12,198 nt of DNA, taken from Cephalothrix spiralis (lineage: Eukaryota; Nemertea; Palaeonemertea; Archinemertea; Cephalotrichidae). Below are positions 9,401-12,198 of the stretch, one piece after another. Numbering within the stretch: position 1 is the first letter of the stretch; every line of letters begins with the position of its first letter. The stretch is from positions 1 through 12,198 of the forward strand of contig JAUCNG010304402.1 in NCBI GenBank assembly GCA_032353305.1, written 5' to 3'. The position numbers and the translations under genes were made by a program. The notes beneath the pieces were generated by a model, which made no database searches, was not told the origin of the DNA, and worked only from the letters and a program-made list of their open reading frames with translations.

Positions 9401-12148
9401 TAACCCCCAAAAAGGGGACTACCGAATGTATTTAATATTCAGGCATGAGTCAAACTTGAAAACCAAAAAAAAATCCATAATTGGATATACATGTAATACA
9501 GATATTGTTGGATCTTAAAGGCATTACAAGTAGTTATTTCCACGAATGCGCCTAGTGAAAATAACTGCTTGTAACACCCTCAAGATTCAACAATATCTGT
9601 CTAATGAACGGAATATCAGTTCTTATAGCTATATCCGACTTTTCGTTTAAAATTAAATTTTCACATTTCGTCGATTTGCCGTGGTTATCTGAAATTATTT
9701 GCTGATTAACCCAATTGCGGCTCGACGTTCATCCGGTCTAATCTGCAAATAATTTCAAAATAACTGCGCGGTATTTTATATGGAAAATGAAATGTTCACT
9801 TATTATATATACTAAGAACTACTGTATACTATTATGGCCAGTCACTTGGTCAATGAGCTCAGAGGGGACCAGAACAACATTCTTCTATATAGGGCGTCAG
9901 ATGGCTCAAATAGACACTTAATGGTTCGTTCTGAATAAACATAATTATATATACCGTTAGGCCTGTAGACCTAGCCCGCACTCTAATCTATTTTCTATAT
10001 ACCGATTAGCAGTGGGATTTTTACCCCGAAGGGAGGGACAGTGTCCCACTCAAGGTTTAAGGTTCCACCTGATGGAAGGTGGTGGCGAGAATGGGTATCG
10101 ATCCAGGGATCCTGGAGCGCTGACCGAGCGCTCTGACAACACCACCGAGTCACACATTCATGTCAGTAAGGTTGACCACTGGATATGCTCCATATTCGTT
10201 TGAAACATGTTTATTTCTCAAGATGTTCTGAAGAAAACCAACAGGCACTTCTTACATAACTATCCAGGGAACCGTTTTTGCCGACCGCCGATCAAACTCG
10301 CCGATATCCGCAAAAATAAAAAAATACATGACGTCACAATAAAAGGCACAGCTCTCCTGATACCTGCCGAATCGGCGCCATATAAATTGCTGGTCGTCGG
10401 CGTATCGACAAGCTCTGTGCCGATGATGCTGATCATCGGCGAATCGGCAAACCATCCGCCAATGATCGGCATATCGGCAGGTTTAATCGGCGAAAACAGT
10501 TAGCTGGATAACAGTTACTTCTAAAAAAGGAATTGCAATGTCCTTATTTTTACGATTATTACGATTAGTTTTATCTTATCCCTTTTTGTTTTACAGAACC
10601 AAGAGGTCCAAAAATCCAACCAACGAACGGAACAATTTAATTCCTTGAAACAAGAAGTTGAGGTCTTGCGACAGGATAAAGCTTCCGGAAAAGTTGCGTC
10701 GAACAAAGTTACTGATTTGTTACAACTAATTGAAGCTCTTAAAGCAGAACTTGAGAAAGAGAGAAAAAATAAACAAAATATTATTTTGGAGAATGCCAAT
10801 AATTTGAAGAATCATGAAAATGTGAGTATATTATAATGAGATAAGTAATAGTTATTTCATTGTAATGTTTGGTACTCCTGGATATATTTCATGACGAGAG
10901 CTACATGCAAGTTGAAATGTGCTAAATATCATTCGAGAAACGCGAGAATGATATTAAGTGCATTTCAACGCAGCATGTGGTTCGAGTTTGAAATTTATCC
11001 AGGAGTACCAAACATTACGATGAAATAACTGGTTTAGCTCGCGTGACCATGCTCTTACTAAATCTAGACATGTAATATGAACGCCAGACGTGTGCTATTT
11101 AGAAAGTTTAATGGTTCGTCTATGAGTTCATGATAACTCTCGGATATATCACCCTTCAAATATCAAAGGCATTATACCGCAAAATGGGCTAACTTACTCA
11201 CGGCTTTCACAATCATCATTGATTCGATCCCATGCTATAGTAAATAAAAGGTCTTTCGGCATGCGCATTTGCCTCGTTTTCATGAAAGACTATGAAATGA
11301 ATAAAAAAAATTAATTTAGCAAATAACAATGAGACGACTAATATAAATGACTTCAATCGTGAAGGTAAACAATTGTTTGTGGTCTTATCAAATTATAAAT
11401 CAGATTTTAAACATATGTATCTGTAATTTCCCAAAAGTGAGCCTTGGGGTACCCTAGCCAAAAAAATCAAACGCGAGAATTATATCGTATGATAAAATAT
11501 AATTTTGGAAAAATAAATTTTGACCTCTTTCTAGTCCTAATATTCCAAGAATCGAAAGCGCGAATTTTTTCTTGAAAATTTGGTAAATTAAAAAAGGTTT
11601 TCAAAATCTAATACTTTTATCTATAAGACTATTCCAAGTGAATAAAGGGTACATGTATCTTCTTTTCGAGATAGATTACAAATTATGTAAATTATATGGT
11701 AATAAGAATCGATTAATGTACGAGGGGTAACAGTAATATCTTAAAACAAGAGCTCTACTGTTTCAAATTCAATCTAGACATGTTCATTTACATTATTATG
11801 CTAATCAACATCTTACCAAGTACTTCTAAGATGCAAAAAATCAATAGACAGATGAGATTTGAGTTTCATATTTGCATAACTTGTATATAGATTATTATTT
11901 TCACTGACTTAAATTCGCCTCGAAATGTTCCAGCCTCGAAATGATCCAGATTTTACTGGCTATAGCTTTTCTGATAGCTATATTAGTCTTGGTAAGGATT
12001 TTTTGGTTTCGAATTTTGAGATCAAGTGTGTTTGCCTATTGTAAGTATGTTTTTGTTTCTCTAAAGGTTATTGCCAAGTTGAAAAAAGAGAAGGGCTTGA
12101 TGAAAGAAGATTTGGACAAAGCTAATCAGAAGTTAAAAGACACTGAAA
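307..12148 (+). CDS. MYO5: Unconventional myosin-V heavy chain, partial (nine internal exons)
   Basis: This is the span of the coding exons join(307-459, 3061-3158, 3586-3784, 4733-4944, 6302-6416, 8049-8240, 9295-9384, 10597-10821, 12067-12148), 1366 nt in total. Seen: all internal introns are GT-AG and codon phase is kept across every junction (intron phases 0,2,0,2,0,0,0,0, then 1 at the last donor). The product runs in order through loop 2, the [10 protein letters not shown] strand, [15 protein letters not shown] (SH region), [12 protein letters not shown] (converter), six IQ motifs and a heptad-rich coiled coil. Known of the family: class V myosins are dimeric, processive actin motors that carry vesicles and organelles, with six IQ motifs binding calmodulin or light chains as a long lever arm. 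Six IQ motifs with this SH and converter sequence favour class V over class I, II, VI or VII. Both gene ends lie outside the window. No in-frame stop occurs in the joined exons, so it reads as a functional gene. Confidence 0.95.
551..603. repeat. Perfect 20-bp palindrome plus adjacent hairpin
   Basis: ATTTTAGGATATCCTAAAAT at 551-570 is a perfect palindrome. It is followed at once by ACCATTTC (574-581) and its exact inverse GAAATGGT (596-603), with a third TCCTAAAAT in the loop (582-590). It may be the remnant of a small inverted-repeat element. Function unknown. Confidence 0.7.
733..817. repeat. GGTCAGGG-type dispersed repeat
   Basis: The stretch carries TGGTCAGGGAAATTATTTTA, a second TGGTCAGGGATTTCAGGG, then AAAAGTCAGG and ends AAAACTGGCCACCCC. 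The GTCAGGG...TGGCCACCCC arrangement resembles an interspersed repeat widespread in animal genomes; this family match is from memory and was not searched. The rest of 460-970 is AT-rich intron without further recognised features. Confidence 0.5.
972..1140. mobile_element. Short inverted-repeat element (MITE, pogo/Tc1-like ends)
   Basis: The left end AAACCCCCGATTGGGGACAC and the inverse of the right end (GAACCCCGCAATTCGGGACAC at about 1114-1135) match over about 20 bp. Inside are two direct 48-bp units, 991-1038 and 1065-1112, each starting CTCACAA and containing GGGACACCCCGGAA and a TCCCG end. An AGACTAGTCT palindrome (1046-1055) separates them. The right end reads CGGGGTTCCACTA. Ends of the type CAGTGGAACCCCG next to TA are common in pogo/Tc1-mariner-derived MITEs; that class assignment is inference. 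Confidence 0.65.
1309..1724. mobile_element. Foldback element, 416 bp
   Basis: The left arm starts TTCTGCATAATTTTGAAAA and runs through GGGACTTTTTTATG to TTTCATCAAAGTC. The inverse of the right arm starts TTCTGCATAATTTTTGAAA and runs through GCAGGACTTTTCATCAAAGTC. The arms match over about 60 bp with gaps. Inside, TCTCTCGGAAAAC is directly repeated at 1434-1446 and 1530-1542. No coding capacity; a non-autonomous DNA element is likely. Confidence 0.7.
1955..1990 (+). CDS. MYO5: Candidate alternative mini-exon in loop 2 (12 or 10 codons)
   Basis: Seen: inside the 2.6 kb intron a 36-nt stretch lies between an acceptor (atatttatgttaag, with a CTAAT branch-point-like motif about 30 nt upstream) and a donor AAG|gtttgc. 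It encodes [13 protein letters not shown] second AG at 1960 would give a 30-nt form starting ARKS. Both lengths are multiples of three and both flanking exons are phase 0, so inclusion keeps the frame. The peptide ends xTVGxx at the same distance from the junction as the preceding exon (KKTVGSQ) and would splice to FRDSL, the normal partner of TVG in class V myosins. Inference: a cassette exon adding basic residues to the C-terminal side of loop 2. Weak points: poor donor (T at +3 and +4), no transcript evidence, and inclusion duplicates the TVG motif. Chance resemblance is possible. Confidence 0.45.
2049..2380. mobile_element. Foldback element, 332 bp
   Basis: The left end TTGAAGCAGCATTTCGGGTT (from 2049) matches the inverse of the right end TTAAAGCAGCATTTCGGTTA, and similarity continues inward through ACGAGG(G/T)TGAAT. 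TTGA flanks both sides and could be a target duplication. A second partial copy of the right arm, TATAAAATCCC(T/C)GTGGAGGTT-like, sits just outside the left end at 2001-2021, 11 nt past the candidate mini-exon, so the left side appears rearranged or nested. Confidence 0.7.
2381..3060. other. Intron remainder before exon 3061
   Basis: AT-rich intron. Only a small GTCCCtgtGGGAC hairpin (2742-2754) and the strong polypyrimidine acceptor at 3045-3060 stand out. No gene seen. Confidence 0.6.
3061..3158 (+). CDS. MYO5: Myosin-V exon: lower 50[11 protein letters not shown] strand
   Basis: The exon has 98 nt, starts in phase 0 after a strong acceptor (gttttgtttttttcag), and ends AC|gtaagt in phase 2. 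It reads [20 protein letters not shown] then [13 protein letters not shown]. The PHYxRCIKPN motif is one of the most conserved in all myosin motors: it is the strand after loop 2 that leads toward the SH helices. The FRxSL..LMxTL helix before it is the class V form. The split threonine codon is completed by the first base of the exon at 3586, which supports the junction. Confidence 0.95.
3159..3585. other. Short intron with a 12-bp hairpin
   Basis: This 427-bp intron contains a perfect inverted repeat: CCAGGGTATTAT (3293-3304) and ATAATACCCTGG (3324-3335), with a 19-nt loop. At about 3212-3228 GCAGGTTCGAACCTTGC resembles a tRNA T-arm/B box, but no A box or anticodon arm precedes it convincingly. 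No coding potential seen. Confidence 0.6.
3586..3784 (+). CDS. MYO5: Myosin-V exon: SH helices and converter start
   Basis: The exon has 199 nt. The acceptor is cgttttag and the first base A completes ACA (Thr) from the previous exon. The donor is TCA|gtaagt in phase 0. It encodes [20 protein letters not shown] followed by [20 protein letters not shown] and a charged segment ending [23 protein letters not shown] is the SH2/SH1 helix pair that transmits nucleotide-state changes to the lever. The SH2-type cysteine is present and the SH1-type cysteine of class II is replaced by Ser, as usual in class V. FPSRW/YPSRW and the F..RY motif begin the converter. The length agrees with known class V motors. 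Confidence 0.96.
3785..4220. other. Intron segment without a gene
   Basis: It contains an exact TGACGTCA at 3915-3922 and a weak inverted pair CCGATTGAA.../...TTTGAATCCGG (about 4036-4102). Open frames across 3605-3966 on either strand are extensions or shadows of the exon at 3586. Confidence 0.55.
4221..4589. mobile_element. Long foldback element, about 370 bp, with G/C-run hairpin core
   Basis: The left arm ATTACAAAGTTGGATGGAAA continues AAATTGGCGAGGGC(A)AAA.TGGTAC. The inverse of the right arm reads ATTACACGATTGAAATGGAA and AAATTGGCGAGGGCCAAACTGGTAC. Complementarity continues inward through TATATATTTCT, GGAAAA.GCTGATCC and TCGGGGGT on both arms. The core 4460-4499 is a near-perfect hairpin, TTTTTTGCCCC(C)ACCC with GGGTGGGGCAAAAAA. 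Almost the whole element can fold on itself. The short open frames at 4303-4655 lie inside it and are not genes. Confidence 0.8.
4733..4944 (+). CDS. MYO5: Myosin-V exon: converter end, IQ1 and start of IQ2
   Basis: The exon has 212 nt. The acceptor is cttgttatttcag in phase 0 and the donor is AGAAA|gtgagt in phase 2. It begins [20 protein letters not shown], the hallmark converter sequence, followed by [10 protein letters not shown], the junction into the lever arm. IQ1 reads around [18 protein letters not shown], close to the IQxxxRGxxxR consensus with K for the first R. The second motif, [14 protein letters not shown], has A-Q rather than I-Q and is completed by the next exon. IQ motifs bind calmodulin or light chains. 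Confidence 0.96.
4945..5657. other. Intron segment without a recognised gene
   Basis: It holds a small hairpin, ACTGGT/ACCAGT (5039-5058), and a 113-codon minus-strand open frame (5296-5637) that starts [20 protein letters not shown]. That frame shows no domain, is basic with scattered hydrophobics, and looks like chance or decayed repeat. Confidence 0.5.
5658..6105. mobile_element. Candidate inverted-repeat element, about 450 bp
   Basis: CACAACCCTAGTATCTGGTT (from 5658) is matched by the inverse of the right arm at 6084-6105, CTCAACCCAAGTATCTGGTT, with 18 of 20 identical. The interior 5780-5960 is extremely AT-rich. The outer flanks (CTAAAGCCGG against CTTTGGCT) may extend the arms. Ends are not firmly defined. 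Confidence 0.5.
6302..6416 (+). CDS. MYO5: Myosin-V exon: end of IQ2, IQ3, start of IQ4
   Basis: The exon has 115 nt. The acceptor is gttatcctttcag; the first A completes a Lys codon, giving ...[15 protein letters not shown]. This matches the class V IQ2-IQ3 spacing (family sequence ...AKFLRRTKAA). IQ3 reads [16 protein letters not shown], a good IQxxxRGxxxR match. The exon ends ...AIMTIQ|gtaaat, so IQ4 is split exactly after its Gln and continues in the next exon. A dispersed repeat begins only 11 nt after this exon ends (see 6427). Confidence 0.94.
6427..6473. repeat. Dispersed repeat, copy 1 (GGGCGTCAGATG)
   Basis: It begins TTCTTCTATATAGGGCGTCA, then GATG, CTCAAATAGACAC and AATGGT. The same order of blocks occurs at 9880-9925, in the same orientation in another intron of this gene. 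The first 24 bases are identical between copies. The copy starts 11 nt after the exon ending at 6416. Confidence 0.75.
6579..7081. mobile_element. CCTTGA-rich MITE with CAGGGTTCCCAGC terminal repeats
   Basis: The terminal inverted repeats are CCAGGGTTCCCAGC (6579-6592) and GCTGGGAACCCTG (7069-7081). ATCAC directly flanks both ends (6575-6579 and 7082-7086), a possible 5-bp target duplication. Inside both termini run repeated TCCTTGAAA/GTCCTTGA units (6595-6680 and 6999-7052) in the same direction rather than inverted. The ends resemble hAT-family MITEs, though hAT elements normally make 8-bp duplications. The minus-strand frame 6830-7186 runs through it and is not a gene. Confidence 0.75.
7164..7236 (-). 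pseudogene. tRNA-Lys(CUU)-like sequence, probably a SINE head or tRNA pseudogene
   Basis: On the minus strand it starts GCCCGGTTAGCTCAGTAGGT, then AGAGC, then the anticodon arm TGAGA-CTCTTAA-TCTCA with a perfect 5-bp stem and CTT anticodon. The A box and first half match eukaryotic tRNA-Lys(CUU) closely. The 3' half is broken: the T-stem does not pair properly and the 3' acceptor strand does not complement GCCCGGT. A displaced B box-like GTTCGATCC follows. This favours a tRNA-derived SINE or a decayed tRNA over a working gene. The SINE body may extend to about 7087, abutting the MITE ending at 7081. Confidence 0.6.
7375..7745. mobile_element. Large imperfect palindrome (foldback), about 370 bp
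   Basis: The left arm contains TTTTCGAGAAATGC, GGTCGAATTA, AATCGCAAAAATTACAGC and GCATGTTTCTATCTGTCCGT up to AATACA. The inverse of the right arm contains the same blocks in the same order: TTTTCGAGAAATGC, GGTCGAGTTA, AATCGCAAAAATAACAGC and GCATGTTACTATCTGTCCGT. The arms are about 150 bp each around a short AT-rich centre that includes TGACGTCA (7548-7555). The outer limits are approximate. The frame at 7292-7504 (minus) lies inside and is not a gene. Confidence 0.75.
7746..8048. other. Intron end before the IQ4-6 exon
   Basis: A-rich and T-rich tracts, then the acceptor attttcacag. Nothing gene-like seen. Confidence 0.55.
8049..8240 (+). CDS. MYO5: Myosin-V exon: IQ4 to IQ6
   Basis: The exon has 64 codons, phase 0 at both ends. 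The acceptor is attttcacag and the donor is AAG|gttggt (weak at +3 and +4). IQ4 is completed as (IQ)[12 protein letters not shown]5 is [18 protein letters not shown], and IQ6 is the degenerate [15 protein letters not shown], with L for I and R for G, as is common for IQ6 in class V. It ends ELKQLK, the start of the helix leading to the coiled coil. The upstream intron happens to be open in frame back to 7962, but that sequence shows no coding character. Six IQ motifs in total fit a normal class V lever arm. Confidence 0.95.
8241..9294. other. Intron with small repeats only
   Basis: It contains TGACGTCA (8366-8373), a perfect GGACCTAT/ATAGGTCC hairpin (8439-8446 and 8468-8475), and a two-unit 15-bp tandem repeat, TAGTGGTGTATACGG/TAGTGGTGTATATCC (9183-9212). 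The open frame 9125-9364 overlaps the exon at 9295 in another frame. No large foldback element was found here, unlike most neighbouring introns. Confidence 0.6.
9295..9384 (+). CDS. MYO5: Myosin-V exon: lever-arm to coiled-coil junction
   Basis: The exon has 30 codons, phase 0 at both ends. The acceptor is ttttgtcatttcag and the donor is CGA|gtaagt. It reads [20 protein letters not shown] then [17 protein letters not shown] directly after IQ6, followed by the GLENKI(I/M)QLQ-type segment, is diagnostic of class V myosins, where it marks the start of the proximal dimerisation coiled coil. Hydrophobic residues (I, V, L, I, L, L) recur at heptad-like spacing. Confidence 0.94.
9498..9600. mobile_element. 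103-bp hairpin element with 46-bp arms
   Basis: The left arm (9498-9543) begins ACAGATATTGTTGGATCTTA. The inverse of the right arm (9555-9600) begins ACAGATATTGTTGAATCTTG. Both end AG(T/C)AGTTATTT(C/T)CAC. The loop is 11 nt. TAAT lies close to both outer ends (9494-9497 and 9602-9605). A solo foldback or MITE is likely. Confidence 0.8.
9684..9764. repeat. Inverted repeat with 25-bp arms
   Basis: GTTATCTGAAATTATTTGCT continuing GATTA (9684-9708) pairs with 9739-9764, whose inverse reads GTTATTTTGAAATTATTTGC then AGATTA. The loop is 30 nt. Weak complementarity outside (GCCGTG against ACCGCGC) suggests the arms once were longer. Confidence 0.7.
9880..9925. repeat. Dispersed repeat, copy 2 (GGGCGTCAGATG)
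   Basis: It has the same blocks and orientation as 6427-6473: TTCTTCTATATAGGGCGTCA, GATG, CTCAAATAGACAC and AATGGT. The downstream sequence differs from copy 1, so the shared part may be one end of an element. Confidence 0.75.
10011..10158 (-). mobile_element. tRNA-derived SINE-like element
   Basis: Read on the minus strand from about 10158: GTGACTCGGTGGTGTTGTCA, AGCGC-TCGGTCA-GCGCT (a perfect 5-bp anticodon-like stem with a 7-nt loop), then GGATCGATACC, which resembles a pol III B box (10093-10104). It continues into a body with two hairpins: CCACCTgatggaAGGTGG (10065-10082) and AGTGGGA...TCCCACT (10011-10050). The A box is imperfect and the T stem does not pair, so it is not a working tRNA. 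The small + strand frame 10012-10203 covers it and is not a gene. Confidence 0.55.
10261..10510. mobile_element. ATCGGC-rich inverted-repeat element, 250 bp
   Basis: The ends are TATCCAG (10261-10267) and CTGGATA (10504-10510). Arm similarity continues inward (AACCGTTTTTGCCGACC...GATCAAACTCGCCGATAT against AACTGTTTTCGCCGATTAAA-CCTGCCGATAT). The element holds nine GCCGAT/ATCGGC hexamers and is markedly GC-richer than the intron around it. An exact TGACGTCA lies at 10329-10336. Overlapping open frames on both strands (10207-10503 and 10252-10472) arise from this composition. Confidence 0.7.
10597..10821 (+). CDS. MYO5: Myosin-V exon: proximal coiled coil
   Basis: The exon has 75 codons, phase 0 at both ends. 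The acceptor is cctttttgttttacag and the donor is AAT|gtgagt. The product is very rich in E, K, Q and N with heptad leucines and no Pro or Cys, for example [20 protein letters not shown]. This fits the parallel coiled coil that dimerises class V heavy chains; sequence is poorly conserved there between phyla, so exon assignment rests on phase, position and composition. A 181-bp hairpin begins 28 nt after this exon. Confidence 0.92.
10850..11030. mobile_element. 181-bp near-perfect hairpin element
   Basis: The left arm reads AGTTATTTCATTGTAATGTT then TGGTACTCCTGGATATATTTCA. The inverse of the right arm reads AGTTATTTCATCGTAATGTT then TGGTACTCCTGGATAAATTTCA: two mismatches in the first 42 bp. 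Complementarity continues through ACATGC, GTTGAAATG and AATATCATTC to a loop of about 11 nt near 10940. It starts 28 nt past the exon ending at 10821. Confidence 0.88.
11031..12066. other. Intron remainder before the last exon
   Basis: AATCTAGACATGT is directly repeated at 11061-11073 and 11771-11783. A GTCTTTC/GAAAGAC hairpin lies near 11252-11290. A 16-bp tandem pair CCTCGAAATG(T/A)TCCAG lies at 11918-11949. No gene seen apart from the in-frame extension upstream of the exon at 12067. Confidence 0.55.
12067..12148 (+). CDS. MYO5: Myosin-V exon: coiled coil, continues beyond window
   Basis: The exon has 82 nt, starts in phase 0 after tttgtttctctaaag, and ends GAAA|gtaagt in phase 1. It reads [20 protein letters not shown] then QKLKDTE, a heptad-patterned charged helix continuing the proximal coiled coil. 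The next exon is outside the window. The frame stays open upstream into the intron to an ATG at 11941, encoding a hydrophobic stretch (see findings). The acceptor and coiled-coil character make the spliced exon the better reading. Confidence 0.85.
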
Positions 12149-12198
12149 GTAAGTGCCATGTTTCTATCTATCTGAATTACATTTTTGAGGTCTAAAAT

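Noticed and set aside
10207-10503. Overlapping 67-98 codon frames on both strands
   Set aside because: They coincide with the ATCGGC-rich inverted-repeat element, whose composition removes stops; no protein-like features.
11934-11991. Possible exon between cag and gtaagg in the last intron
   Set aside because: It is 58 nt long and would shift the frame between two phase-0 junctions; the cag is part of a 16-bp tandem repeat.

Overview
This window is the middle of one large, intron-rich animal gene on the + strand: a class V unconventional myosin heavy chain (Myo5-like). Nine exons, each bounded by AG/GT, can be assembled with consistent reading phase (307-459, 3061-3158, 3586-3784, 4733-4944, 6302-6416, 8049-8240, 9295-9384, 10597-10821, 12067-12148). 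Together they give about 455 codons: actin-binding loop 2, the HYIRCIKPN strand, the SH helix region, the converter, six IQ motifs and the start of the coiled coil. The start codon, ATP-binding motor half, rest of the coiled coil and cargo-binding tail lie outside the window.

The organism is a eukaryote and almost certainly an invertebrate metazoan. Introns run from about 0.4 to 2.6 kb, DNA is AT-rich outside exons, and the protein is clearly class V but not vertebrate-like in detail. An ascidian or another marine invertebrate is plausible from the intron and MITE style, but this is inference.

The introns are crowded with short non-autonomous DNA elements. At least eleven inverted-repeat (foldback) structures can be read directly: 972-1140, 1309-1724, 2049-2380, 4221-4589, 5658-6105, 6579-7081, about 7375-7745, 9498-9600, 9684-9764, 10261-10510 and 10850-11030. 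There are also two tRNA-like regions on the minus strand (a tRNA-Lys(CUU)-like sequence near 7164-7236 and a SINE-like unit near 10011-10158), a repeat present at 6427 and again at 9880, and a GTCAGGG-rich dispersed repeat at 733-817. No independent protein-coding gene is nested in the introns; the longer open frames there are repeats or chance.

The most interesting signals are: a candidate 36-nt in-frame mini-exon at 1955-1990 that would alter loop 2 and echoes the TVG motif at the end of the preceding exon; a 181-bp, nearly perfect hairpin only 28 nt past a splice donor; a repeat copy starting 11 nt past another donor; five exact TGACGTCA sites in 12 kb; and an intronic frame joining an N-terminal hydrophobic segment to the coiled coil. 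I saw no clear evidence of a wholly new type of system.
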